DNA from: Lysobacter panacisoli
GTDB taxonomy: Bacteria > Pseudomonadota > Gammaproteobacteria > Xanthomonadales > Xanthomonadaceae
Assembly: GCF_009765165.1 (NCBI RefSeq)
Contig: NZ_VLNU01000001.1
Location: 2,407,001 to 2,471,000 of the forward strand
Length of the DNA: 64,000 bases
Direction of reading: 5' to 3'
In this document: positions 50,021 through 59,203 of the stretch, piece by piece
Layout: every line of letters begins with the position of its first letter
Numbering within the stretch: the first letter of the stretch is position 1
The notes under the pieces: model-generated
What the model saw: only the letters and a program-made list of their open reading frames with translations
Told to the model about the DNA's origin: nothing
Databases searched by the model: none
Position numbers and translations under genes: made by a program

Positions 50021-50341
50021 ATGTCCGTTATGGAACGGATCCAGGCTGAAGTCGAAAGCCATCCCATCGTCCTTTTCATGAAGGGCACCGCGCAGTTCCC
50101 GATGTGCGGCTTCTCCAGTCGTGCGGTGCAGGCGCTCAAGGCCGCCGGCGCGGCCGAACTGCACACCGTCAACGTGCTCGAGGATCCGGAGATCCGCGCG
50201 AATCTGCCGCGCTATTCGAACTGGCCGACGTTCCCGCAGCTCTTCATCCACGGCGAACTGATCGGCGGATGCGACATCACGCTGGAGCTGTTCGAGTCCG
50301 GCGAGCTGGCGCGCATGATCAGCGAGACGCAGCGCCAGTGA
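50021..50341 (+). CDS. grxD: monothiol glutaredoxin, Grx4 family
   Basis: A 106-residue monothiol glutaredoxin with the CGFS active site (PMCGFSSRAV) and the WPTFPQLFIHGELIGGCD block that binds glutathione. It carries iron-sulfur clusters with BolA partners. The ATG at 50021 (MSVMERIQ) follows AGGAG. It ends in a TGATG overlap with the SDR gene. Confidence 0.95.
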   Translation: MSVMERIQAEVESHPIVLFMKGTAQFPMCGFSSRAVQALKAAGAAELHTVNVLEDPEIRANLPRYSNWPTFPQLFIHGELIGGCDITLELFESGELARMISETQRQ

Positions 50342-51105
50342 TGGCGGCCGCTGCACAGGGCGCGGGCGCGCTCGATGGCCGTGTCGTCCTGGTGACCGGC
50401 GCGTACGGCGGTCTCGGCAGCGCGGCCGCGCTGGCATGCGCGCGCGCCGGCGCGACAGTGGTGCTGCTCGGTCGCAAGGTGGCCAAGTTGAACCGCGTGT
50501 ACGACGCGCTGGCGCAGGTCGGCCCGGAACCGCTGCTGTATCCGCTCGACCTGGAAGGCGCGTCGGCCGACGACTACGCCGAACTCGCGCAGCGCATCGA
50601 AAGCGAACTCGGACGTCTCGACGGCGTCCTGCATTGCGCCGCGGATTTCGCTGGACTCACACCGCTGGCGCAGACCGATCCGGCTGCGTTCGCACGCGCG
50701 CTGCACGTCAACCTCACCGCGCCGTGGTGGCTGACACAGGCCTGCCTGCCGTTGCTGGCGAAGTCGGAGGATGCGTCGATCGTGTTCGTCGTCGACGACG
50801 CCGCGCGGGTATCGAAGGCGTACTGGGGCGGCTACGGACTGGCGAAGCAGGGCGCGGCCGGACTGGTCGCGATGCTGCACGCGGAACTCGGCAGCTCGAC
50901 GGTGCGGGTCGCCGGCCTGCAGCCCGGTCCGATGCGCACGCCGTTGCGTGCGAAGGCCTACGTCGAGGAAACCGATCGCAACGCGGTCGAGCCGAACGCC
51001 TACGCCGCGGCCTGCGTGACCCTGCTGTCGCCCGCCGGGGCGGCGCATCGCGGACAGGTCTGGGCGCCGACGCCCGCCACCCTCACGCTGACCCAGCTGC
51101 AGTGA
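50341..51105 (+). CDS. SDR family oxidoreductase (YciK-like)
   Basis: A 254-residue short-chain dehydrogenase. The cofactor motif is TGAYGGLGSA, the NAG-type motif is replaced by HCAADF, and the catalytic pair is YGLAKQG with a Tyr-x3-Lys. It resembles YciK-type SDRs of unknown substrate. It overlaps grxD by one base and is followed 13 bases later by the MarC-family gene. Confidence 0.88.
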   Translation: MAAAAQGAGALDGRVVLVTGAYGGLGSAAALACARAGATVVLLGRKVAKLNRVYDALAQVGPEPLLYPLDLEGASADDYAELAQRIESELGRLDGVLHCAADFAGLTPLAQTDPAAFARALHVNLTAPWWLTQACLPLLAKSEDASIVFVVDDAARVSKAYWGGYGLAKQGAAGLVAMLHAELGSSTVRVAGLQPGPMRTPLRAKAYVEETDRNAVEPNAYAAACVTLLSPAGAAHRGQVWAPTPATLTLTQLQ

Positions 51106-51118
51106 CGGGCTCGATTTC

Positions 51119-51715
51119 ATGACCATCGCCTCCGCGGCACTGCTGCTGTTCCTGATCCTCGATCCGCTGGGCAACGTCCCGGTATTCCTGAGTCTGCTGC
51201 GCGGCCTGCCGCCCCGGCGCCAGCGCATCGTGCTGGCGCGCGAGCTGCTGATCGCGCTGGGCGTGCTGATGCTGTTCCTGTGGGGCGGCAAGTACGCGCT
51301 GGAGTTGATGCATCTGCGTCAGGAGTCGGTGTCGATCGCTGGCGGCATCGTGCTGTTCCTGATCGGCATCCGCATGATCTTCCCGCCGCCGGAAGGCCTG
51401 ATGGGCGAGATCCCCGACGGCGAGCCTTTCATCGTGCCGATGGCCATCCCGCTGGTGGCCGGCCCGTCCGGCATGGCCGCGGTGATGCTGATGGGCAGCA
51501 ACGAGCCCGCACGCCTGGCCGACTGGAGCCTGGCCCTGCTGATCGCCTGGGGTGCGACGGCGGCGATCCTGTTCTCCGCGACCCTGCTCTACAAGCTGCT
51601 GGGCCGCCGCGCCCTGACCGCCATCGAACGCCTGATGGGCATGCTGCTGGTCGCCATCTCGGTGCAGATGTTCCTCGACGGCCTAGGCACCTACCTCCAG
51701 ATCGCGCCTCCGTAA
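51119..51715 (+). CDS. MarC/YhgN family membrane protein
   Basis: A 198-residue inner-membrane protein with about six helices, starting MTIASAALLLFLILDPLGNVP, a MarC-family hallmark. The MVPMAIPL-type segment is present as IVPMAIPLVAGPS. Function is unknown; a role in transport is often suggested. It is the last gene of the grxD-SDR-marC run. Confidence 0.92.
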   Translation: MTIASAALLLFLILDPLGNVPVFLSLLRGLPPRRQRIVLARELLIALGVLMLFLWGGKYALELMHLRQESVSIAGGIVLFLIGIRMIFPPPEGLMGEIPDGEPFIVPMAIPLVAGPSGMAAVMLMGSNEPARLADWSLALLIAWGATAAILFSATLLYKLLGRRALTAIERLMGMLLVAISVQMFLDGLGTYLQIAPP

Positions 51716-51992
51716 GGACGGCCCTGCCGACCGGCCGACCGCTTGCGTCGGCCGGCTCCCGAACCCCGGGGCCCGTTCTGGCGCCCCTTGTCGCCGTTTG
51801 GCGGCATGTGTCGGTTGTTGACGGTCGTCACGTCTCTGTCACAGACCCTACCTAGCCTGTTAAACTGCTGTTAACCCGGCGGGTTCCGTTTCGCCGCCCG
51901 GGTCAGGGGCGTTCTGAATTCTTCTTGCGCATGGCGCGGCCTTCGTCGCCCGGCGCTCCGTCACGTAATCCCATGCACCGAGGCCATCTCAA
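51716..51992 (+). promoter_or_regulatory. upstream region of the TonB receptor gene
   Basis: A 277-base gap without a gene I can support. It contains TTGACG (51818-51823), an inverted repeat GTTAA/TTAAC around 51859-51875, and a bulged hairpin at about 51873-51903 (ACCCGG-CGG arms). A promoter and a structured leader are expected here, but I cannot fix the start of transcription. Confidence 0.4.
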
Positions 51993-54900
51993 ATGACCCA
52001 TCCGAACCGCGTCCGCTTGTCCAAGCTCACGCTTGGCCTGCTTGCCGCTCTCGCTACCGCGCCCGTGTTCGCGCAGGCCACCTCCGCCGGTGTCGGCGGC
52101 ATGGTGACGCGCACCGACGGCCAGCCCGTCGCGGGCGCCGAAGTCACGATCACCCACGTCGAGTCGGGCACGGTCAGCCGTGCGACCACCGACGCGAACG
52201 GTCGTTACAACGCGCGCGGCCTGCGTGTCGGTGGTCCGTACAGCGTCACCATCACCAAGTCGGGTGAGGGCACCAAGACCGAGGACGACGTCTACCTCGA
52301 TCTGAACAAGATCAACACCGTCAACGCCGCCCTGACCGGCGACCTGACCACGCTGGACACCGTCACCGCGGTCGCCGTGGGTGGCTCGGATGTGTTCAGC
52401 GCGACCAAGATGGGCGCCGGCACGAGCATCAGCCGCCAGGCCATCGAAGCGCTGCCGTCGGTCAACGGCAACATCCAGGACTACATGCGCCTTGATCCGC
52501 GCCTGTCGTTCACCGACCGTGCCTCGGGCTCGATGTCGGCCGGCGGCATGAACCCGCGCTTCAACAAGATCAACATCGACGGCGTCTCGGCCAGCGATAC
52601 CTTCGGTCTGGAAGGCAACAACATGCCGACCCAGCGCCAGCCGGTGTCGATGGAAGCCATCGAGGCCATCGACGTCAACATCGCCAACTACGACGTGACG
52701 TTCTCCGGCGCGGCCGGCGCCAACGTCAACGCCGTCACCAAGTCGGGCACCAACGAGTTCCACGGCTCCGTGTACGGCAGCTACCGCGACGGTGACTGGT
52801 TCGGCGACTACCCGGCCCGCGTGGCGGGCAGCCTGCTCGACGTCACCGGCCTGCCGTTCGACGAATTCTCCGAAGAGTCGACGTGGGGCATGACCGTCGG
52901 CGGTCCGGTGATCAAGGACAAGCTGTTCTTCTTCGCTAACTACGAGAAGTTCAAGCAGACCGACATCGGTCCGGCCGGCAAGAGCCAGGGCACCAACCCG
53001 CTGGCCGTGGGCGCCGACTTCACCGCCGCCGACGTCCAGACGGTGCAGGACATCGCCCGCGACATCTGGGGCTTCGATGCAGGCGCCACCACCGGCAGCG
53101 GCGACACCGAGCTGGAAGAGTACGCGCTGAAGCTCGACTGGAACATCAACGATGCGCACCGCGCCAGCCTGCGCTACAGCAAGCTCGAGCAGAACCGCAT
53201 CCGTCCGGAAGCCTCCAGCGCCAGCGTGCTGGCCCTGAGCTCCAACTGGTTCAACCACGTCAAGACCGTCGAAAGCTACGTCGGCCAGGTCTTCAGCGAC
53301 TGGACCGACACGTTCTCGACCGAGTTCAAGGCCTCGTACCGCGACTACTCGGCGATCCGCGTCGCGCCGACCAACGCGCCGACCATCTCGATCTTCTTCG
53401 ACGACAACAACCCGGGCACCGCCATCAACACCGGCGACTCGATCCGCCTGGGCACCGAGCGCAGCACGCCGGGCAACACGCTGCTGACCGAGACTTGGAA
53501 CTACTTCGCCGCCGGTACCTGGTCGCTGGGCGACCACGATCTCAAGTTCGGCGCCGAGTACAGCGAGAACGAGGTCTACAACTTCTTCCTGCAGGACTCG
53601 TGGGGCAACTACAACTTCTACGGCATCGACGCGTTCCGCCGTGGCGAGTACTACGACTACGACCTGCAGACCAACCCGACCAATCCGGACGCCATCGCCG
53701 CGCGTTACACGGACAAGCGTCTGGGCCTGTTCGTGCAGGACACATGGTACGCCTCGCAGAACCTGACCCTGACCTTCGGCGTGCGTGCCGATCGTCCGGA
53801 GGCGACGCCGCCGCCGCCGTTCAACGCCTGCTTCGCTTCGGCGCGCGTGGCCAACGGCACCGGCCCGGCCGGTTGCACGAACGGTGGTTTCGGTCTGGAC
53901 AACACCAATACCTACGCCGACGACTACCTGGTGCAGCCGCGCTTCGGCTTCAACTACACCTTCGACTGGGAACGTCCGGCGCAGCTGCGTGGTGGCGTGG
54001 GCCTGTTCCAGGGTGATGCGCCGAACGTGTGGGTGGGCAACTCGTACAGCAGCACCGGCATGAACTACATCGCCTTCGGTACGCCCAACAGCACCTCGCC
54101 GGGCGGTAGCAACATCGCCTGCGTCTGGGTGCCGGTGGCCAGCGAGCCGCACGGCGGTCATTGCGCCAACGGCCTGAACTTCTCGCCCGATGGTTTCAAC
54201 CAGCCGATCCCGGCGGGCGGCGCGGGCATCCGCAACGTCAACCTGATCGCCGACGACTTCGAGCTGCCGTCGGTGTGGAAGGCCAACCTGGCGATGGACG
54301 TCGAGACGCCGTGGTACGGCATCGTCGCGTCGGCCGAATTGATCCTGACCGACGTCAAGAACGGCCTGTTCTATAACAGCCTCAACGTCGGCCCTGGCTT
54401 CCTCGGCCCCGATGGTCGCGTGCTGTACTGGAACCGTGCGCGTCCGGACTACGTCGTGCCGTCGGGCACAGCCGCGGCCAACCAGCCGCAGTCGCGCTTC
54501 GGCAACAACAGCTTCTTCGGTGACGTCTACGAGCTGGACAACACCAACAAGGGCAAGGGCCAGCAGTTCACCGTCTCGCTGACGAGGCCGTTCACCGACG
54601 GCAGCGACTGGTCGTGGAGCCTGGCGTACACCTACACCAACGCCGAGGAAGTGTCCGCGCTCACCAGCTCGACGGCGGGTTCGGGTTACGGCTCGCAGCT
54701 GGGCTTCAACATCAACGAGCCGACCAGCTCGACCGCGCGCTACGAGATCCGCGACCGCATCACCGGTGCGTTGAACTGGGACCACAAGTTCTTCGGCGAC
54801 TACACCACGCACGTCGGCCTGTTCTACGAAGGCCGCAGCGGTCGTCCGTTCAGCTACATCTTCACAGGCGACGCGAACGGCGACGCTCGTACGTTCAACG

Positions 54901-55421
54901 ACCTGTTCTACGTGCCGGCGGGCCCGGGCGACGTGCTGTTCGGTTCGATCGGTGGCACGCAGGCTGCGCCGACGTTCACCGCCGATCCGAACATGGAAGC
55001 AGCGTTCTGGTCGTGGCTGTCGACCCAGGACGGCCTGGCCGCCTACAAGGGCCAGTTCGCTCCGGAGAACGAGTTCCGCGCCGATTGGGTCAACACGTTC
55101 GACGTGCGTATCAGCCAGGAACTGCCGGGCTTCTTCGAAGGCCACAAGTCGCAGATCTGGCTGGACATCCAGAACGTCGGCAACCTGCTGAACAAGGATT
55201 GGGGCCACGTCGTCGACTACGGCTTCAACGCCAACAACGCCGTCGCGACGCTGCAGGGCATCTACAACGGCAAGTACGTGTACGGCTACCGCGGCAACGG
55301 CCCGGACAATCGTCCGGAGTTCGGCCAGGTCACCGCACTGGGCCTGCCGACCAACTCGGACGGCCAGACCAACGGCATCTCGCAGTGGTCGATCTCGGTG
55401 GGTCTGCGTTACGAGTTCTGA
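51993..55421 (+). CDS. Oar-like TonB-dependent receptor
   Basis: A 1142-residue outer-membrane protein. A signal peptide ends near VFAQA. Next is a carboxypeptidase regulatory-like domain (about residues 30-105, GGMVTRTDGQPVAGAEVTI), then a plug (about 125-270) and a long beta-barrel ending in the outer-membrane-type terminal phenylalanine (VGLRYEF). This layout matches Oar-like transporters common in Xanthomonadales. It imports an unknown substrate using TonB energy. No TonB/ExbB genes are in the window. Confidence 0.92.
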   Translation: MTHPNRVRLSKLTLGLLAALATAPVFAQATSAGVGGMVTRTDGQPVAGAEVTITHVESGTVSRATTDANGRYNARGLRVGGPYSVTITKSGEGTKTEDDVYLDLNKINTVNAALTGDLTTLDTVTAVAVGGSDVFSATKMGAGTSISRQAIEALPSVNGNIQDYMRLDPRLSFTDRASGSMSAGGMNPRFNKINIDGVSASDTFGLEGNNMPTQRQPVSMEAIEAIDVNIANYDVTFSGAAGANVNAVTKSGTNEFHGSVYGSYRDGDWFGDYPARVAGSLLDVTGLPFDEFSEESTWGMTVGGPVIKDKLFFFANYEKFKQTDIGPAGKSQGTNPLAVGADFTAADVQTVQDIARDIWGFDAGATTGSGDTELEEYALKLDWNINDAHRASLRYSKLEQNRIRPEASSASVLALSSNWFNHVKTVESYVGQVFSDWTDTFSTEFKASYRDYSAIRVAPTNAPTISIFFDDNNPGTAINTGDSIRLGTERSTPGNTLLTETWNYFAAGTWSLGDHDLKFGAEYSENEVYNFFLQDSWGNYNFYGIDAFRRGEYYDYDLQTNPTNPDAIAARYTDKRLGLFVQDTWYASQNLTLTFGVRADRPEATPPPPFNACFASARVANGTGPAGCTNGGFGLDNTNTYADDYLVQPRFGFNYTFDWERPAQLRGGVGLFQGDAPNVWVGNSYSSTGMNYIAFGTPNSTSPGGSNIACVWVPVASEPHGGHCANGLNFSPDGFNQPIPAGGAGIRNVNLIADDFELPSVWKANLAMDVETPWYGIVASAELILTDVKNGLFYNSLNVGPGFLGPDGRVLYWNRARPDYVVPSGTAAANQPQSRFGNNSFFGDVYELDNTNKGKGQQFTVSLTRPFTDGSDWSWSLAYTYTNAEEVSALTSSTAGSGYGSQLGFNINEPTSSTARYEIRDRITGALNWDHKFFGDYTTHVGLFYEGRSGRPFSYIFTGDANGDARTFNDLFYVPAGPGDVLFGSIGGTQAAPTFTADPNMEAAFWSWLSTQDGLAAYKGQFAPENEFRADWVNTFDVRISQELPGFFEGHKSQIWLDIQNVGNLLNKDWGHVVDYGFNANNAVATLQGIYNGKYVYGYRGNGPDNRPEFGQVTALGLPTNSDGQTNGISQWSISVGLRYEF

Positions 55422-55445
55422 TCCATCCAGACTCGAGCTTCAGCG

Positions 55446-55479
55446 AAAACGGCCGGGGAAACCCGGCCGTTTTCTTTTT
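55446..55479 (+). terminator. terminator of the TonB receptor gene
   Basis: A 12-bp stem (AAAACGGCCGGG and CCCGGCCGTTTT) with loop GAAA, followed by CTTTTT. It lies 25 bases past the stop and is a strong Rho-independent terminator. Confidence 0.9.
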
Positions 55480-55538
55480 GTGGGGCAGGGGGCTAGAGTC
55501 GCATTGCCAAACAACGAAGAAGACGAAAAGAGAGCTTG

Positions 55539-56915
55539 ATGAGCACCATCGAAACCACCCTTCCCACCGTCAACGCCCGGATCTACCCCAAGGGCGGGCT
55601 GGACGTGCTGTCGCGCGACGAGGTCGCGCGCCTGCGCGATGTCTCCACCGGCATGCACGACCTGCTGCGCCGCTGCGCGCTCGCCGTGCTGACCAGCGGC
55701 AGCGCATCCGACGACCCGCGCGCTGCGCGCGAGCTGTATCCCGAATTCGACATCGAGGTGCACCAGCAGGATCGCGGCATGCGCATCGACCTGCACAACG
55801 CGCCGGCGATGGCATTCGTCGACGGCGAGATCATCCGCGGCGTCGCCGAACTGCTGTTCGCGGTCGTGCGCGACCTCGCCTACACCGTGATGGATCTCGG
55901 CGCCGACAGCGGCCGCGACCTGCAGAGCACCGACGGCATCACCGACGCGGTGTTCGGCCTGCTGCGCAACGCGCGCATCCTGCATCCGGCCGAACCGAAC
56001 CTGGTCGTGTGCTGGGGTGGCCATTCGATCTCGCGCGACGAATACGTCTACACCAAGCAGGTCGGGTACGAACTGGGCCTGCGCGGCCTCGACATCTGCA
56101 CCGGCTGCGGCCCGGGCGCGATGAAGGGCCCGATGAAGGGTGCAACGATCGCGCATGCCAAGCAGCGCCGCTTCAAGACGCGCTACATAGGCATCACCGA
56201 GCCGGGCATCATCGCGGCCGAGTCGCCGAATCCGATCGTGAACCACCTGGTGATCATGCCGGACATCGAGAAGCGCCTCGAAGCCTTCGTGCGCCTGGGC
56301 CACGGCATCATCGTGTTCCCCGGCGGCGTCGGCACGGCGGAGGAGATCCTCTACCTGCTCGGCATCCTGCTGCGCGAGGAGAACGCGCACCTGCCGTTCC
56401 CGTTGATCTTCACCGGACCGACCGCGGCCGCGCCGTACTTCGAGCAGATCGACAAGTTCATCCGCCTGACCCTCGGCGACGAGGCGACCTCGCGTTACCA
56501 GATCGTCATCGGCGATCCGGACGAAGTCGCCAAGCGCATGTCCACGGGCATCCGCAAGGTGCGCGAACACCGCATCGCGCAGAAGGATTCGTTCTTCTTC
56601 AACTGGGCGGTGGACATCCCGCTGGAATTCCAGCGTCCGTTCGTGCCGACCCACGAAGCGATGGCCGCGCTCGACCTGCACCACGGCCGCAAGCCGCACG
56701 AGCTGGCGGCGGACCTGCGCCGCGCGTTCTCCGGCATCGTCGCCGGCAACGTGAAGGAAGACGGAATGCGCCGCATCGAACAGTTCGGGCCGTTCGAGAT
56801 CCACGGCGATGCCGACATGATGCAGTCGCTCGACGCATTGCTGCGTGCGTTCGTCGAACAGCGGCGCATGAAGATCGCCGGCGAATACCGCCCCTGCTAC
56901 CGCGTGGTGGCGTAA
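55539..56915 (+). CDS. ppnN: nucleotide 5'-monophosphate nucleosidase PpnN (YgdH, LOG family)
   Basis: A 458-residue LOG-family enzyme that splits purine/pyrimidine nucleotides into base and ribose-5-phosphate. The LOG signature is FPGGVGTAEEILYLLGIL, and CTGCGPGAMKGPMKGA binds the ribose-phosphate side. The N- and C-terminal domains of the PpnN type are present, giving the full length. ATG 55539 is chosen over an adjoining TTG. In E. coli PpnN responds to ppGpp. Confidence 0.94.
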   Translation: MSTIETTLPTVNARIYPKGGLDVLSRDEVARLRDVSTGMHDLLRRCALAVLTSGSASDDPRAARELYPEFDIEVHQQDRGMRIDLHNAPAMAFVDGEIIRGVAELLFAVVRDLAYTVMDLGADSGRDLQSTDGITDAVFGLLRNARILHPAEPNLVVCWGGHSISRDEYVYTKQVGYELGLRGLDICTGCGPGAMKGPMKGATIAHAKQRRFKTRYIGITEPGIIAAESPNPIVNHLVIMPDIEKRLEAFVRLGHGIIVFPGGVGTAEEILYLLGILLREENAHLPFPLIFTGPTAAAPYFEQIDKFIRLTLGDEATSRYQIVIGDPDEVAKRMSTGIRKVREHRIAQKDSFFFNWAVDIPLEFQRPFVPTHEAMAALDLHHGRKPHELAADLRRAFSGIVAGNVKEDGMRRIEQFGPFEIHGDADMMQSLDALLRAFVEQRRMKIAGEYRPCYRVVA

Positions 56916-56923
56916 GCCGGACG

Positions 56924-56951
56924 CGCCTTCCTCCCGCGCGGGAGGAAGGCG
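56924..56951. terminator. bidirectional palindrome between ppnN and the histidine kinase
   Basis: A 28-base perfect palindrome (arms CGCCTTCCTCCCGC and GCGGGAGGAAGGCG), which would fold with a GCGC loop. It fills almost the whole gap between the convergent stops. Confidence 0.6.
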
Positions 56952-58004
56952 TCAGTTCTCGCCGATGGGCAGGCGCACCGTCGCGATGAAGCGCTTGCCT
57001 TCCTGTTGCGTGAGCACGCTGCCGCGTCCGCCGGTCAGCGCCTCGATCCGCACCTGCGAGGCATTCAGTCCGACCTGATGGCCCGGGCGGTTCTCGCCGC
57101 CCGACGGCAGCGGATTGATGATCCGCACGACGACGGTGTCCGGTGTGGTGGTGACCGCGATCTCGATGTCGCCGCCTTCCGGTCGGCGTTCGATGCCGTG
57201 TCGGATCGCGTTCTCGACCAGCGGTTGGATCGACAGCGCGGGAACGGTGACGTCGGGCAGTTCGCGCGGCAGTTTCCAGTCGATGCGCAGCCGCTCGCCG
57301 AAACGTAGCGATTCGATTTCGAGGTAGCGGCGGGCGAGGGCGAGTTCGTCTTCCAGCGAGATGTCGCGCGGACCGGCCAGCGCGGCGCGGAACAGGTCCG
57401 CCAGGTCGAGCAGCAGCCGTTCCACTTCTTCCGGCTGGCGATGCACTAGGGCCGCGCCGGTGTTGAGTGTGTTGAACAGGAAATGCGGACGGATGCGCGC
57501 CTGCAGCGCCTGCAGTTCCGATTGCTTGGCGCGCACCGCATGCAGGCGCCCGCGCCAGTGGTTCTCGAACGCGGCCAGGCCGAGCAGGCCCACCGCCAGC
57601 ACGATGCCGGTGAGCTGCAGGATCAGCCGCGGCCATCCCTCGCTCGCCAGCGGCCAGCCGTCGCCGAACATCATCCAGCCCATGCCCGAGACCAGCCAGG
57701 TGTTGAGCAGCATCAGGCCCAGCGCCACCCACGCCAGCCGCTGCGGACGCAGGTGCGCGAGCGCGCGCCGCAGCAGGTACAGCACGCCCAGCGACAGCAT
57801 CGACACCCACTGGATCACCAGCGAGGCGAGGCCGAAGTAGACCATCCGCGTGCCGCTCGCACCGGGCGCGAGCGCGAGCACGACCGCCAGGCATTCGCCG
57901 GCCAGGATCACCCATACGATCGTGGGGGCCTGCCAGAGCGTGTCGAGGGGCTGGGGAGCGTCGGTCGCACGACGATTGGCGCGACGGGTGGAAGGAGTCG
58001 TCAT
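56952..58004 (-). CDS. LytS/AlgZ-type sensor histidine kinase
   Basis: A 350-residue inner-membrane sensor. Four hydrophobic helices span about residues 25-150. The His_kinase (PF06580-type) domain then has the phosphoacceptor histidine in RPHFLFNTLN and the N-box PLVENAIRHGIE. The C-terminal G-box is weak (VGLNASQVRIEALTGG). It resembles AlgZ/FimS. No response regulator gene adjoins it. It is divergent from the minor pilin operon. ATG 58004 is chosen. Confidence 0.9.
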   Translation of the reverse strand: MTTPSTRRANRRATDAPQPLDTLWQAPTIVWVILAGECLAVVLALAPGASGTRMVYFGLASLVIQWVSMLSLGVLYLLRRALAHLRPQRLAWVALGLMLLNTWLVSGMGWMMFGDGWPLASEGWPRLILQLTGIVLAVGLLGLAAFENHWRGRLHAVRAKQSELQALQARIRPHFLFNTLNTGAALVHRQPEEVERLLLDLADLFRAALAGPRDISLEDELALARRYLEIESLRFGERLRIDWKLPRELPDVTVPALSIQPLVENAIRHGIERRPEGGDIEIAVTTTPDTVVVRIINPLPSGGENRPGHQVGLNASQVRIEALTGGRGSVLTQQEGKRFIATVRLPIGEN

Positions 58005-58043
58005 GTGGCTAATGATGCCTGTCCCAGAACGCGGGGGCAGGGG

Positions 58044-58095
58044 ACCGTTCATTCCGCGATCCCGCCCGACCATCGGTACCCGGTGGCGCGTACCG
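58044..58095. promoter_or_regulatory. candidate regulatory region between histidine kinase and minor pilins
   Basis: In the 138-base divergent spacer, ACCGTTCATT (58044-58053) resembles the ACCGTTC core of AlgR sites. Beyond it lies an inverted repeat CGGTAC/GTACCG (58074-58079 and 58090-58095). A further GAGT-CCC/GGGG-ACACTC symmetry precedes the fimT start. The -10/-35 positions are unclear. Confidence 0.4.
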
Positions 58096-58142
58096 GGGGG
58101 AGTCCCTACCGTATCCGTGGGGACACTCTGGGGTCAGGACGC

Positions 58143-58721
58143 ATGCAGCGCCTGCAAGGCAAGAACACGGCCGCCATCGGCGGCTTCACATTGATCGAAC
58201 TGATGGTCGCGCTGGCCGTGATGGCGGTGATCCTGACGCTGGCCGTGCCCAGCTTCACGAGCATGATCGCCCGCAATCGCCTGGCGGCGGCCAGCAATGA
58301 ACTGGTCGCGGGCCTGCAGATCGCCCGCACCGAGTCGGTGCGCCGCAACGCCCGGGTCCTGCTGTGCCCGAGCACCGACGACGCCACCTGCACCGGCGAC
58401 GACTGGTCGCACGTGATCGTCTTCCACGACGCGAACAGCGACAGCGACGCCACGGCCGGCGAAGAGATCATCCGCAGCATCCAGATCACCAACGGCCTGA
58501 CGGTCAACCCGAGCGCCAACGTCGCGACCAACCAGCGCATCGGCTTCGGCGCCGACGGTTTCGCCCGCGTGGGCGATGCCGGTGCCCGCGAAGGCGCGAT
58601 CTCGGTCTGCTCGACCAAGGTCGCCGAGGCGGAGAACACGCGCGACGTGAGGCTCGGGGTCAGCCGCATCAACGTCGAGCGCCGCGACGGCACCGCCGAC
58701 TGCACCGCCCTGGCGAACTGA
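58143..58721 (+). CDS. fimT: minor pilin FimT/GspH-type pseudopilin
   Basis: A 192-residue type IV pilus minor subunit. The prepilin motif GFTLIELMVALAVMAV follows a 13-residue leader (cleavage after G14), and a GspH-type C-terminal domain with paired cysteines follows. It is the first gene of fimT-pilV-pilW-pilX-pilY1. Minor pilins form the tip complex that primes pilus assembly. Confidence 0.9.
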   Translation: MQRLQGKNTAAIGGFTLIELMVALAVMAVILTLAVPSFTSMIARNRLAAASNELVAGLQIARTESVRRNARVLLCPSTDDATCTGDDWSHVIVFHDANSDSDATAGEEIIRSIQITNGLTVNPSANVATNQRIGFGADGFARVGDAGAREGAISVCSTKVAEAENTRDVRLGVSRINVERRDGTADCTALAN

Positions 58722-58734
58722 AATGAGGACGTCC

Positions 58735-59202
58735 ATGCAATCGCATCGCAAGCCGCGGCCGCCGGGCCGCCGACGCCAGAAGGGCTCGAGCCTGCTCGAA
58801 GTGCTCATCGCCGTGCTGGTGATGGCCATCGGCATGCTCGGCATCGCCGCCCTCCAAGCGGTAACGCTGAAGAACAGCAACAGCAGCGCCGGCCGTTCGC
58901 AGGCGGTCATCCACATCTACAGCGCGTTCGACACGCTGCGCCTGAACCGCGCCGTCGCGCTGGCGGGCGGCTACAACGTGCCGGACTTCGTGTGCGAGAC
59001 CAAGGAAGCCGAGGACGGCGACGACACCGACTACACCGTGTTCAACGGCTGGCTGGCTGGCGTGCAGGCGGACCTGGGTCCGGCCAGCTGCGGCCGCATC
59101 AACTGTGCGGACGAGGTGTGCACGATCGGCGTGCAGTGGGACGACTCCCGCGCGGTCGGCGGCGGCGCCGAGGAATCTTTCAACATGCAAAGCAGGCTGT
59201 GA
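58735..59202 (+). CDS. pilV: type IV pilus minor pilin PilV
   Basis: A 155-residue minor pilin with a basic leader and the prepilin-like segment GSSLLEVLIAVLVMAIGMLGI, typical of PilV. GAGG lies 7 bases ahead of ATG 58735; an ATG at 58723 is an alternative with no ribosome-binding site. It is followed one base later by pilW. Confidence 0.9.
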   Translation: MQSHRKPRPPGRRRQKGSSLLEVLIAVLVMAIGMLGIAALQAVTLKNSNSSAGRSQAVIHIYSAFDTLRLNRAVALAGGYNVPDFVCETKEAEDGDDTDYTVFNGWLAGVQADLGPASCGRINCADEVCTIGVQWDDSRAVGGGAEESFNMQSRL

Positions 59203-59203
59203 C

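Noticed and set aside
51903..55208. 1101-codon open frame antisense to the TonB receptor
   Set aside because: Arg/Val/Ala-rich translation without motifs, opposite a receptor with clear signal peptide and domains; a composition effect.
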